Shown here: piece after piece, positions 22,106 through 30,295 of the stretch | Layout of the letters: each line of letters starts with the position of its first letter | How positions within the stretch are numbered: the stretch's first letter is position 1 | DNA from: Brevundimonas poindexterae | GTDB lineage: Bacteria > Pseudomonadota > Alphaproteobacteria > Caulobacterales > Caulobacteraceae | Reading direction: 5' to 3' | NCBI RefSeq assembly: GCF_020524625.1 | Contig: NZ_JAIVLL010000002.1 | Coordinates: forward strand, 744,001-808,000 | DNA: 64,000 nt | The notes under the pieces: generated by a model | What the model was told of the DNA's origin: nothing | Seen by the model: only the letters and a program-made list of their open reading frames with translations | Database searches by the model: none | Program-made: the position numbers and the translations under genes

Positions 22106-22776
22106 GAGGGGCCTCCCACCCGGGGCGCGACGGTAAAGGACAGGGACGGCAGGCCCTCGATCGTGGCCTCGATCCGGTCGCCCGCGACGATCGGTCCGAC
22201 CCCGGCGGGCGTGCCCGTGAACAGCAGGTCACCGGGGCCCAGATCCCACAGGCGCGCGGCCTGTTCGACGATGCCGTCCGGGTTCCAGATCATCTCGGCC
22301 AGGGGGGCCGACTGGCGAACGGTGCCGTTCACCGACAGGGAGATAATGGCCTCGGGGCCGGGCCGCGGGCCGGGTCGGAGGGCGGCACACGGCGCGGACT
22401 GGTCGAACCCCTTGGCGGCATCCCATGGCCGGCCTTTCGCCTTGGCCTCGGCCTGCAGATCGCGCCGCGTCAGGTCGCAGCCGACCGCACAGCCCACGAT
22501 CCGGCCCCCTTCGCCCAGTGCCAGCACCAGCTCGACCTCGTGGTGAAGGTCGGCGGTCTGCGACGGATAGGCGGGGTCGCGGCCGTCGGTCACCAGCGCC
22601 ATGGCCGGCTTGGAGAAGAAGAAGGGCGCCGGTCGCTCCGGATCGGCCCCCATTTCGCGCGCATGGGCGGCATAGTTCTGGCCGACACACAGGATGCGCC
22701 TCACGGCAAAGCGTCGCCCCTCCCCCTCGACGGGCAGGGACGGGGTTTCGGGGGGCGGGATCAGCCAGTCGGTCAT
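22102..22776 (-). CDS. fumarylacetoacetate hydrolase family protein (fumarylpyruvate hydrolase-like)
   Basis: A 224-residue single-domain FAH-fold hydrolase. It shows RRILCVGQNYAAHAREMG, FFFSKPAMALV, the metal-binding DLHHEVELVLALG (with the conserved E-x-E pair), GCAVGCDLTRRDLQ and KGFDQSAPCA, and ends with LFTGTPAGVGP. This short form and the LTRRDLQ/KGFD blocks fit fumarylpyruvate hydrolases better than the long fumarylacetoacetases. Coupled by ATGA to the isomerase gene downstream, it would hydrolyse the product of that enzyme. Confidence 0.88.
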   Translation of the reverse strand: MTDWLIPPPETPSLPVEGEGRRFAVRRILCVGQNYAAHAREMGADPERPAPFFFSKPAMALVTDGRDPAYPSQTADLHHEVELVLALGEGGRIVGCAVGCDLTRRDLQAEAKAKGRPWDAAKGFDQSAPCAALRPGPRPGPEAIISLSVNGTVRQSAPLAEMIWNPDGIVEQAARLWDLGPGDLLFTGTPAGVGPIVAGDRIEATIEGLPSLSFTVAPRVGGPS

Positions 22777-22934
22777 GGCGCGAAGCTAGGCCCGGCGGAC
22801 TGCCCTCGCAACGCCCCCGATGCGCGTCAACGCCCCGGATTCCATGGTGCAGTGCGGGAACCCGCTGGCGCCGGTGGCGTTGGCCTCATATATCCCCTAT
22901 CTATCGTCAAGCTTGCAGACCCGGGAGCGTCACC

Positions 22935-23279
22935 ATGGCCACCACCAAGGCCCGCGAAGACATCAAGAACGACCTCAAGACCCTGAAGGAAGACATCAAG
23001 GTCGGAGCCCGCGAAGAGGGCGAGCGCCTGCGCGCCCGCGCCGAGGCCGCCGAAGCCCGCCTTCGCGAGAAGGCCGGTGAAGTCCGGGGTCAGGCCGAAG
23101 CCTATTACGAGCAGGCCCGCGTCCGGGGTCGTGAATATTACGACGACGCCGCCGAACGCTTCGACGAAGCCCAGCGCTATCTGGTCGAACGCGTCCAGGA
23201 GCGCCCGATGCAATCGACGGGCATCGCCCTCGGCATCGGCGTCGTGATCGGCATGCTTCTGGCCGGTCGCCGGCACTGA
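22935..23279 (+). CDS. DUF883/ElaB-YqjD-like membrane-anchored protein
   Basis: A 114-residue protein, almost entirely a charged amphipathic helix or coiled coil (residues 5-85, repeated KTLKEDIK and RARAEAAEARLREKAGE-type segments), closing with one short transmembrane helix (GIALGIGVVIGMLLA) and GRRH. This is the layout of ElaB/YqjD proteins, which in E. coli tether ribosomes to the inner membrane in stationary phase; that role is not shown here. GGGAG precedes the ATG, which is internal to a much longer unlikely frame. The TGA overlaps the ATG of the next gene. Confidence 0.8.
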   Translation: MATTKAREDIKNDLKTLKEDIKVGAREEGERLRARAEAAEARLREKAGEVRGQAEAYYEQARVRGREYYDDAAERFDEAQRYLVERVQERPMQSTGIALGIGVVIGMLLAGRRH

Positions 23280-23695
23280 TGCTCGGCGGACTGGTCAAGA
23301 AGGCCGTCGCCGTTGCGGTGGCGGCCGGTGCCGCGTTTGTGGCCCTGATCTGCTTTGGCGGGGTGATCTATTTCGCCCTGTCGCTGCTGGTCGTGCCGCT
23401 CGCGGCTGCCGCCCTGACCTTCCTGCTGTTTGCCCTGATCGCCACGGCTGTCGTCATGATCTTCCTGCGGAAGGCCGACGGCGAGGATGACGAGGAAGAG
23501 GACGAAGGCTCCAGCCTGACCAGCGGTCTGGCAGGGCGGGCCTTCACCCTGTTCCGCAATCGTCCGATCCTGGCCTCGGTCGCGACCCTGGCCGGCGGCT
23601 TCATCTTTCTGCGGAATCCGGCGCTGGCCACCATGGTGGCCGCCGCCTTCACCGAGAAAAGCCGCGCCGAACGCCATCGCGGCCGGCACCGCTAA
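23279..23695 (+). CDS. hypothetical two-helix membrane protein
   Basis: A 138-residue protein with a long hydrophobic region of two adjacent helices (about residues 8-63), a very acidic loop (EDDEEEDEG) and a C-terminal half with a further weakly hydrophobic segment (ILASVATLAGGFIFL) before a basic end. It is translationally coupled to the DUF883-like gene (TGATG overlap). That pairing, and the holin-like first half, recall small envelope-stress proteins (YqjD/YqjE-like pairs), but no clear family is recognised. Confidence 0.7.
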   Translation: MLGGLVKKAVAVAVAAGAAFVALICFGGVIYFALSLLVVPLAAAALTFLLFALIATAVVMIFLRKADGEDDEEEDEGSSLTSGLAGRAFTLFRNRPILASVATLAGGFIFLRNPALATMVAAAFTEKSRAERHRGRHR

Positions 23696-23701
23696 CCCAC
23701 C

Positions 23702-25543
23702 CTATTCGATCACCGGGTCTCCCGACGCGCCCGCAGGATTCAGTTTCCAGCGGATGCGCGTCTCCGCGTCTGTCCGCGCGGAGCCCCGCACCACGATCTG
23801 CAGGGCGCGGCGCGTCAGCCCATCGACACTGTGCACTGACGGCTCGATGGCGACATCGGGCCCGTCCGTGCGGAACCACCATCCCCGTCCCGAATGGCCG
23901 CGCAGCAGGATCGAACGCCGGTCGCGCGCCAGCGACGCCTGCACGCCGGGCTCCAGCTGGAAGCGGACCGCATAAGGGGCGGCGATCACCGGCGGCGGGC
24001 TCGGCGCATTGTCGGCCGGGAACAGCCGCTCCTCGGCCCGCAGCTCGTCCAGCCTTTGGTCCAGATACAGCCGGCGCTGGTGGGCCAGACCGAACAGCGG
24101 CGACCAGCCGTCGTGCTGGGCCTCCAGCCACAGGGCGCCGTCGCCTTGCCGCGTCTCGTGCGACACCGAATACGGATGGGCCATCAGCCGGGGCCCCAGC
24201 AGGTCCGCCTGCCAGCCGCCCAGCGGTTCGCCCAGTGAGGTCTCGCTGAGCGTCAGGGTCGAATGGCCGGGGGTCAGCCGCAGGCCCTGTCGCTCAAAGG
24301 CCCGGGGCGTCCATCCGCAGCCGGTGATCAGCCGGTCCCGTCCACAGACGATCTCCAGCGCCAGCGGCTGGGCGCAGGCCGCCTCGCTCCAGGCTCCTTT
24401 GGGTGGCGCCTCGACATCGATCATGAGGCTGAGCAGCGGACTGCGCATGCGCGCCAGACCGCCGATCGGGCCGCCGTTGTCCGCCGGGTCGTCGGCGGTC
24501 GGATCCAGTCCGGCCGCCGCCAGCGCCGCCGAAATCCGCGCCGGGGTCGAGGGTCCGCCGCCATGAACGCCGGGCAGGCGTCCATCGGGCAGGGTCAGGG
24601 ACCGGACGGTACCGGCCAGCCGGGCGATAGCCGCCTCGACCGGATCGGGCACCGCTTCCGATAGCTGGGTCAGGCCGTCCTTCACCGTCAGCAGGTCGAA
24701 CAACAGCTCCAGCGCCGCCTCGGGGCTGCGGGACATCAGCGTCCCGTCCGGGCGGAGCGAGCGGTCCAGCGCGCGGGACAGCCGCTTAAGCCCGCGTTGG
24801 CGCAGGCGGGTGCCCGATGGCCCGGCCAGGGCACAGCCGATGGCGACGATCGCCGCCGCCCGGGTCGCCGCCCCGGCAGCGGGGGCGGGCGGGCGCAGCA
24901 GTTGGCGGGCCTGTCGCGCCACCAGCACGGCCAGCTGGCCCCGCTCCTCCTCGCTCGCGCCCGAGCCCATGCGCCGCAGCGCCGGAGCCAGGTTGAGCAG
25001 GCGTCGGGCCATACGGTCCGGGTCCCAGGCGAAGGGCGCCCAGCGGTGGAACACGCGGCCCCACGCCAGCGTCAGCCGCAGCGCCTCACGAGCCCCGGCC
25101 TCGCCTTCCAGCATCAGCGGCGGCAGCCAGTCGAACCGATGCAGCGCTTCGGCAAAGCCACGCGAGGGGCTGGGCCGGTCCCACGGGTCCTGCGGGGCGG
25201 GAACGTCCAGGCTGATGCCGGTCAGGGTGAAGCGACCCTGCAGCACGCTCTTGCCCAGCCCGGCGGCCTCGACCGGCCGGAAATCGCGTGGCGTGGCGGC
25301 AAAGGCTGATGGCTTGAGGCCCCAGGGCCGACCTTTCAGCGTCTGGCCATAGCCGGGCAGGCCGTAAAGCTCGATCCAGATCTGCCGGGTCAGCAGCCGT
25401 CCGGCCACCTGCGGCCAGATCTTCAGGCCCGGACGGGCGCCGGAGGGCCGCACGGGCGTCCGGGGCGGTGCCCCGCGAAGGCCGGGGATCTGGCCCTCGG
25501 GGACCGAGGCCTCGGGCCGGGCGAACGGGCCGATCCCCGCCAT
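23702..25543 (-). CDS. heparinase II/III family protein
   Basis: A 613-residue protein with an alpha-helical first half (toroid-like, containing FDWLPPL and WGRVFHRWAPFAWDPDRMARRLLNL) and a beta-rich second half (from residue about 370, with GHSTLTLSE, QHDGWSPLFGLAHQRRLYL and GRGWWFRTDG), the two-part layout of heparinase II/III proteins. No signal peptide is visible. The family cleaves or binds uronic-acid polysaccharides, but many bacterial members next to rpe have no known substrate. It overlaps rpe by one base (TGATG) and is probably co-transcribed with it. Confidence 0.85.
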   Translation of the reverse strand: MAGIGPFARPEASVPEGQIPGLRGAPPRTPVRPSGARPGLKIWPQVAGRLLTRQIWIELYGLPGYGQTLKGRPWGLKPSAFAATPRDFRPVEAAGLGKSVLQGRFTLTGISLDVPAPQDPWDRPSPSRGFAEALHRFDWLPPLMLEGEAGAREALRLTLAWGRVFHRWAPFAWDPDRMARRLLNLAPALRRMGSGASEEERGQLAVLVARQARQLLRPPAPAAGAATRAAAIVAIGCALAGPSGTRLRQRGLKRLSRALDRSLRPDGTLMSRSPEAALELLFDLLTVKDGLTQLSEAVPDPVEAAIARLAGTVRSLTLPDGRLPGVHGGGPSTPARISAALAAAGLDPTADDPADNGGPIGGLARMRSPLLSLMIDVEAPPKGAWSEAACAQPLALEIVCGRDRLITGCGWTPRAFERQGLRLTPGHSTLTLSETSLGEPLGGWQADLLGPRLMAHPYSVSHETRQGDGALWLEAQHDGWSPLFGLAHQRRLYLDQRLDELRAEERLFPADNAPSPPPVIAAPYAVRFQLEPGVQASLARDRRSILLRGHSGRGWWFRTDGPDVAIEPSVHSVDGLTRRALQIVVRGSARTDAETRIRWKLNPAGASGDPVIE

Positions 25544-26202
25544 CAGTGCGCTTTCAGGGCCGCGATGTTGTCGGCATAGGCCGAGGGGCCGCCGCGGAAG
25601 ACGGCGGTCCCGGCCACAAGGGCATCGGCGCCGGCGGCGACACAGTCCGCCGCATTGTCCGCCGTCACCCCGCCGTCGACCTGCAGCACGGCCTTCGATC
25701 CGGCGGCATCCAGCCGCTTGCGGACCCGCGCGATCTTGTCGAGCGAAGCCGGGATGAATTTCTGGCCGCCGAAACCCGGATTGACCGACATGATCAGCAC
25801 CAGATCGACCAGATCGATGACCTCATCCAGAATGCCGACCGGCGTGCCGGGATTGAGCACCAGCCCTGCCTTTGCGCCCAGATCGCGGATGCGACCCAGC
25901 GTCCGGTGCAGGTGCGGACCCGATTCCGGGTGCACGCTCAGAACATCCGCTCCGGCCTGTTTGTAGGCTTCCAGCCAGGGATCGACCGGCGCCACCATCA
26001 GGTGGACGTCGAACGGCAGCCGGGTGTGGGGCCGGAGTGCCTTCACCACATCCGGGCCGATGGTCAGATTGGGCACGAAATGACCGTCCATGACATCCAC
26101 ATGGACCCAGTCGGCACCGGCGGTCTCCAGCGCGGCGACCTCCTCACCCAGTCGGGCGAAATCAGAGGCCAGGATGGACGGACAGATCAGGGGCGCGCTC
26201 AT
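25543..26202 (-). CDS. rpe: ribulose-phosphate 3-epimerase
   Basis: Interconverts D-ribulose 5-phosphate and D-xylulose 5-phosphate in the pentose phosphate pathway. The 219-residue TIM barrel has CPSILASDFARLGEE, VHVDVMDGHFVPNLTIGP, HLMVAPVDPWLE, VLIMSVNPGFGGQKFI, and VDGGVTADNAADCVAAGADALVAGTAVF. Metal-binding His and Asp residues of the family (HVDVMDGH) are all present. It leads a two-gene unit with the heparinase-like gene, an order common in alphaproteobacteria. Confidence 0.98.
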   Translation of the reverse strand: MSAPLICPSILASDFARLGEEVAALETAGADWVHVDVMDGHFVPNLTIGPDVVKALRPHTRLPFDVHLMVAPVDPWLEAYKQAGADVLSVHPESGPHLHRTLGRIRDLGAKAGLVLNPGTPVGILDEVIDLVDLVLIMSVNPGFGGQKFIPASLDKIARVRKRLDAAGSKAVLQVDGGVTADNAADCVAAGADALVAGTAVFRGGPSAYADNIAALKAH

Positions 26203-26249
26203 GGCCCCGGGATAGGCCGTGCCCCGCCCCGGGGCAAGACCTGCGGGCC

Positions 26250-27479
26250 TCAGGCTGCCGCGCGGCGCATCGTCAGGCGGGCGCGCTGTTCGTCGCTGAG
26301 GACGGTGTCGTCCATGCGCGCGCCGGTCATGTCGGCGCCCTCGACCACGGCGCCGGTAAAGTCAGCGGCAATCAGGCGCGAGTAGCGCAGGCCCGCCCCC
26401 GTCAGATTGGTCGGCATGGAGCGCCCGCCACCCAGCGGCAGGGGGGCCAGGATCGCCCCGTCCAGATCGGCATGGCTGAGCAGGGCCCGCATCATCCGCG
26501 CGCCCCTCAGATCCGTGCCCCGCAGATTGCATCCGCGCAGGTCCGCCCCTTCCAGATTGGCGCCTTGCAGGCCCATGCCCGACAGATCCATACCCACCAG
26601 ACAGGCGCCGCGGGCATTGATAGCCGGCAGCCGCAGCCCTTTGAGTCGCGCACCCAGCGGCCTGAGATCCTTGCCCTCGAAATTGCCGGGAGCCCCCAGC
26701 ACCCCGCCGCTTTCGGCCCAGGCATTGGCGTCCAGCGCCTGCTCGTGAAGCTGCTCGGCGCCCGCGATGGCCTCGGCCGTCGGCTCGCGCAGGCTGCCGG
26801 TCATGTCGGTCTTTTCCATCCGCGCCGTCTCCAGCGCCACACGCGTCAGGACGGCACCCACCATGCGTGCGCCTTCCAGATTGGCGCCTCCAATATCGGC
26901 GCCCTCCATCATGGCGCCCGACAGATCGGCCTCTTTCAGATTGGCGCGATTTAGCCGGGTGCCGTTCATGGCGCAGTCGGTGAAATCGACCTTGAAGGCG
27001 CTGAAGCCCTCCAGGGTCGCGCCATTCAGGGTGGCGCCGGTAAAGCTGGCGCCGTCGGCATTGCCCTGATGGGTCTCGTGCTTGACCGAGGCCAGGCCCT
27101 TGGTCGCGTGCGGAATGGCGATCACCCCCTCGCGGAAGTCCGCCTGGGTCAGGTCGGCGCTGGCCAAATCCGCCCCCCGGAGACAGGCGCCGCGCAGGTC
27201 GGCCCGCACCAGCACGGCGCGCGACAGGTCCGCCTCGCGCATGTCGCAGCAGAACAGAACCGCCCGGCTGAGCTGGGCGCCCGCCAGCCGCGTCCCGCGC
27301 AGGGAGCAGCCGGTGAAATCGGCCTCCTCCAGATTGCGCCCCGCGAGGTTCAGCCCGTTCAGGTCCATGAATTTCAGCGCCAGACGGCGCCCGCCGGCCC
27401 GACCTTCGGCAAACCGCTCATGCGCCATGACCAGCATGTCCAGATCGCCCTGCCCCAGGGTGCGGCGGGTGAAGCTCAT
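26250..27479 (-). CDS. pentapeptide repeat protein (paralogue A)
   Basis: A 409-residue protein built mostly of A(D/N)LXX pentapeptides, which fold as a right-handed quadrilateral beta-helix. Three repeat blocks (about residues 45-118, 145-233 and 275-380) are split by two inserts, the second reading LHEQALDANAWAESGGVLG. It has no signal peptide or membrane helix. Some pentapeptide proteins mimic DNA and protect gyrase; others are scaffolds, and the function here is unknown. Its start overlaps the stop of paralogue B by 4 bp, and the two share the same block and insert layout, so they arose by tandem duplication. Confidence 0.92.
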   Translation of the reverse strand: MSFTRRTLGQGDLDMLVMAHERFAEGRAGGRRLALKFMDLNGLNLAGRNLEEADFTGCSLRGTRLAGAQLSRAVLFCCDMREADLSRAVLVRADLRGACLRGADLASADLTQADFREGVIAIPHATKGLASVKHETHQGNADGASFTGATLNGATLEGFSAFKVDFTDCAMNGTRLNRANLKEADLSGAMMEGADIGGANLEGARMVGAVLTRVALETARMEKTDMTGSLREPTAEAIAGAEQLHEQALDANAWAESGGVLGAPGNFEGKDLRPLGARLKGLRLPAINARGACLVGMDLSGMGLQGANLEGADLRGCNLRGTDLRGARMMRALLSHADLDGAILAPLPLGGGRSMPTNLTGAGLRYSRLIAADFTGAVVEGADMTGARMDDTVLSDEQRARLTMRRAAA

Positions 27480-28747
27480 TCAGGGTCTCCGGGAACATCA
27501 AGGCCAAGGGTGCCGGTCAGCACCGCCTCGGACAGATCGGTCATCTTCATCTGGCAGCCATGCAGGCGCGCGCGGCTGAGGTCGGCGCGCGCGAGGCGGG
27601 CGCTTCTGAGATCGGCCCCCGACAGGTCGGCGCCTCTCAACGTCGCTCCGGTCAGGTCGACAGGCAGCAGTCGTTCGGCCGACAGCAAGAGCGGTCCCAG
27701 CTGGGCCTGTCGCAGGTCCGCGCCGTTTAGCCGGGCCCCGGCCAGGCGGGCCCCCCGGAGGTCGGCGCCGCGCAGGCGGCAGGCCCTGAGATCGGCATTC
27801 TCGAGATGGGCGCCCTGCATCTGCACCCCCTCCATGTCGAGGCCGTAGAAGATGGCCCCGCGCGCCGACAGGGCGGTCAGATTCAGTCCCCGGATCGAGT
27901 GCAGCGAGCGCAGGTCGACGCTGTCGAAAACCGACGGCTTGCCCTCGGCGCCGCCGGTCTCGCACCAGACGGCATGGTCACGCAGCATGTCGGCGGCCGG
28001 CAGGCGCGAGACGGGGTCGCCCGACGACCGGTCATCGGTCAGGGCGCCGTCCATCTGTGCGCCGTCCGTACGCCAGGACAGGGATTTCACACCGACCAGC
28101 ACGGCATCTCGCAGGTCCGCGCCCGACAGGTCGGCGCCCGACAGGTCCGCCCCCGCCAGATCGGCGCCCTTGAAGCTGGCCTGCTTCAGATTGGCCCGCA
28201 CCAGCTTGCAGTCCTTCATCACCGCATCGGTGAAGTCGGCCGCCACCGCCACCACGCCGGTCAGGCGCGAGCGCTCCAGATTGGCGCCGGCCAGACAGGC
28301 CCCGGCCGCTTGGGTCGCGTGCCGGGCCCGCGCCTCGATCACCCGAAAGCCCATCCGCGCGTCGGCCGCGGCGATGGTCCCTTCGCGCAGGTCGGCCTCG
28401 AACAGGTCCGCGCCGGTCAGGTCCGCACCGCGAAGGCAGGCGCCCCGGAGGTCGGCCCGCCGCAGCGAGGCCTCGCACAGGGCGGCATCCTGCATGTCGC
28501 AGCCAAAGAAGGTGGCATTGTCCAGCCGCGCCCCGCTGAGGTCACAGCCGTTCAGATCGGCCGCGGAAAAATCGGCATCGGCCAGATTGCGTCCGGCCAG
28601 CGTCAGCCCGCTGAGGTCCATCCAGGCGAACACCGCCCGCGCGCCGCCCGGCCGGGCCTGCCACAGGCGATCGTGGCGGGCGCAGATTGCGTCCACCTCG
28701 TTCTGGGTCAGTCGTCGCCGCGCGACAGGTTGGGCAGCCTGGGCCAT
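27476..28747 (-). CDS. pentapeptide repeat protein (paralogue B)
   Basis: A 423-residue partner of paralogue A, with the same three-block beta-helix layout. Typical runs are GADLSGADLSGADLRD and GADLRGARLAGARLNG. The insert before the third block reads MLRDHAVWCETGGAEG, matching in position and in H-W-x5-GG character the insert of paralogue A. The start at 28747 (MAQAAQPV) is preferred to a TTG six codons upstream. It is the first gene of the pair; 47 bp separate it from the deaminase gene stop upstream. No partner enzyme is adjacent, so neither its target nor its role can be told. Confidence 0.9.
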   Translation of the reverse strand: MAQAAQPVARRRLTQNEVDAICARHDRLWQARPGGARAVFAWMDLSGLTLAGRNLADADFSAADLNGCDLSGARLDNATFFGCDMQDAALCEASLRRADLRGACLRGADLTGADLFEADLREGTIAAADARMGFRVIEARARHATQAAGACLAGANLERSRLTGVVAVAADFTDAVMKDCKLVRANLKQASFKGADLAGADLSGADLSGADLRDAVLVGVKSLSWRTDGAQMDGALTDDRSSGDPVSRLPAADMLRDHAVWCETGGAEGKPSVFDSVDLRSLHSIRGLNLTALSARGAIFYGLDMEGVQMQGAHLENADLRACRLRGADLRGARLAGARLNGADLRQAQLGPLLLSAERLLPVDLTGATLRGADLSGADLRSARLARADLSRARLHGCQMKMTDLSEAVLTGTLGLDVPGDPE

Positions 28748-28794
28748 TCCCACACGCTGCCACAATCACGCTTAAGGAAGGTTTGCGACCGGCC

Positions 28795-29424
28795 TCAGCC
28801 CTTCAGCAGGCCCTGATCCTTCAGGCTGTCGGCCAGTTCGCCGGGCGACACCCACAGGCGGGTGTAGCCGGCCTCGCCCAGCCGGGTCAGTTCGCCGACC
28901 AGATCGGCGCGCGGCGAGGCGGTGAAGCGGGCGTCGAATCCCTCGCCCGTCTCGCTCACCCGGACCATCGGGCGCCCGGTTTCCAGCCGGTGCAGGAAGC
29001 CTTCGCACAGGGCGAGGGCCTCATCGGCCATCAGGCCGGTCTCGACCTCCAGCCCCGCCTGACGCAGCCGTTCGGTGCCGCGCCCGGAGGCAAAGGGCGA
29101 GGGGTCGAGCGCGGCGATCACCACCCGCGCGACCCCGGCCTCGGCCAGGAAGTGGGCGCACGATTTGCGGCCCGACGACCGCGCGCCGCAGGGCTCCAGC
29201 GTCACATAGGCGGTGGCGCCCTTCGCCTGATCGCCGGCGGCCGGGATGGCCTGTTCCTCGGCATGGGGGCGACCGCCCGGGGCCGTGGCGGCCTCGGCGA
29301 TCACCTCACCGTCCTTCACCAGCACACAGCCGACGGCCGGATTGGGCCAGGTCTCGCCCATGCGCGCCCGGGCCAGTTCGATGGCCCGGGCCATGTGACG
29401 GGCGTCGTCGGTCCCCGCGCTCAT
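28795..29424 (-). CDS. solo RibD-type cytidine/deoxycytidylate-like deaminase
   Basis: A 209-residue protein whose first 150 residues match the deaminase half of RibD: WPNPAVGCVLVKDGEVI, the zinc-ligand motif His54-Ala-Glu56, TAYVTLEPCG with Cys79, a second Cys89, and VVIAALDPSPFASGRG. RibD normally has PC-x8-C with HxGRTPPC; here the spacing is C-x9-C (ARSSGRKS). The reductase half is reduced to about 50 residues (RPMVRVSE..RLWVSPGE), too short for NADPH binding. It may be a deaminase on pyrimidine or pterin substrates. It overlaps gpmA by 4 bp on the same strand. Confidence 0.75.
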   Translation of the reverse strand: MSAGTDDARHMARAIELARARMGETWPNPAVGCVLVKDGEVIAEAATAPGGRPHAEEQAIPAAGDQAKGATAYVTLEPCGARSSGRKSCAHFLAEAGVARVVIAALDPSPFASGRGTERLRQAGLEVETGLMADEALALCEGFLHRLETGRPMVRVSETGEGFDARFTASPRADLVGELTRLGEAGYTRLWVSPGELADSLKDQGLLKG

Positions 29425-30146
29425 GCGCCGGCCTCCGGCAACGGCGGCAGGTCCGCCGCGCGGCCGGTGTCCAGATAGCGGGCGGCCACGGGCTTCAGAT
29501 CGCCATCGAGGTCGATCTCCAGCGGATTGCCGGTCGGGATTTCCACGCCGACGATCCGGTCATCCGGCACGGCGAACAGGTGTTTGACGATAGCGCGCAG
29601 CGAATTGCCGTGGGCGGTGATCAGCACATCCTCGCCCGCCTTCAGCCGCGGCGCGATCTCGGCATTCCAGTAGGGCAGCACCCGGTCGAGCGTGGTCTTC
29701 AGGCTCTCGGTGTCAGGGATTTCCTGCCCGTCATAGAGGGGGTCCCCGGCGAAGCTGTGCGGGTGGTCGGCCTCCATCGGCGGCGGCGGCACATCATAGC
29801 TGCGACGCCAGATGCGCACCTGGTCCTCGCCGTGCTTCTCGGCCGTCTCGGCCTTGTTGAGGCCGGTCAGCCCGCCGTAGTGCCGCTCGTTCAGCCGCCA
29901 GTCGCGGATGATCGGCACATCCTTCAGGCCGGCCGCCGCCAGAGCCAGATCGCCGGTCCGCCGGGCGCGCTTCAGCACCGAGGTGAACATGACCGCGGGG
30001 GTAAAGCCGGCGTCGGCAATCAGCATCCCGCCCTTCCTCGCCTCGGCCTCGCCCTGGTCGGTCAGGTCGACATCGACCCAGCCGGTGAAGCGGTTCTCGA
30101 GGTTCCACTGGCTCTGGCCGTGACGCAGGAGGACGAGGCGGGGCAT
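29421..30146 (-). CDS. gpmA: 2,3-bisphosphoglycerate-dependent phosphoglycerate mutase
   Basis: Glycolytic/gluconeogenic enzyme interconverting 2- and 3-phosphoglycerate. The 241-residue protein begins LVLLRHGQSQWNLENRFTGW with the phosphohistidine in RHG. It also has RARRTGDLAL, RDWRLNERHYGGLTGLNK, the ESLKTTLDRVLPYW block, and DVLITAHGNSLRAIVKHL with the second catalytic His. GGAGA lies just upstream of the start. The deaminase-like gene is coupled downstream by ATGA, though no pathway links the two. Confidence 0.97.
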   Translation of the reverse strand: MPRLVLLRHGQSQWNLENRFTGWVDVDLTDQGEAEARKGGMLIADAGFTPAVMFTSVLKRARRTGDLALAAAGLKDVPIIRDWRLNERHYGGLTGLNKAETAEKHGEDQVRIWRRSYDVPPPPMEADHPHSFAGDPLYDGQEIPDTESLKTTLDRVLPYWNAEIAPRLKAGEDVLITAHGNSLRAIVKHLFAVPDDRIVGVEIPTGNPLEIDLDGDLKPVAARYLDTGRAADLPPLPEAGA

Positions 30147-30234
30147 GCAGATCTCCGGATGACAGGGGTTTTCGCCTAGGCCCCCCTCGGACAGGGGTCA
30201 AGCCGGGCGGTGGGCCGGGGGCCTCTCGTGGGAT

Positions 30235-30264
30235 TTGATAGGGCTGTCGCTTTCCCCCTATAGC
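30235..30264 (+). promoter_or_regulatory. housekeeping promoter of the phosphohexomutase gene
   Basis: TTGATA (30235-30240) and TATAGC (30259-30264), 18 bases apart, lie 31 bp upstream of the ATG at 30296. GAGGG about 8 bases before the ATG serves as ribosome site. Confidence 0.5.
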
Positions 30265-30295
30265 GGTCCGCTGTTTTCTGCCCCGAGGGTATCTG

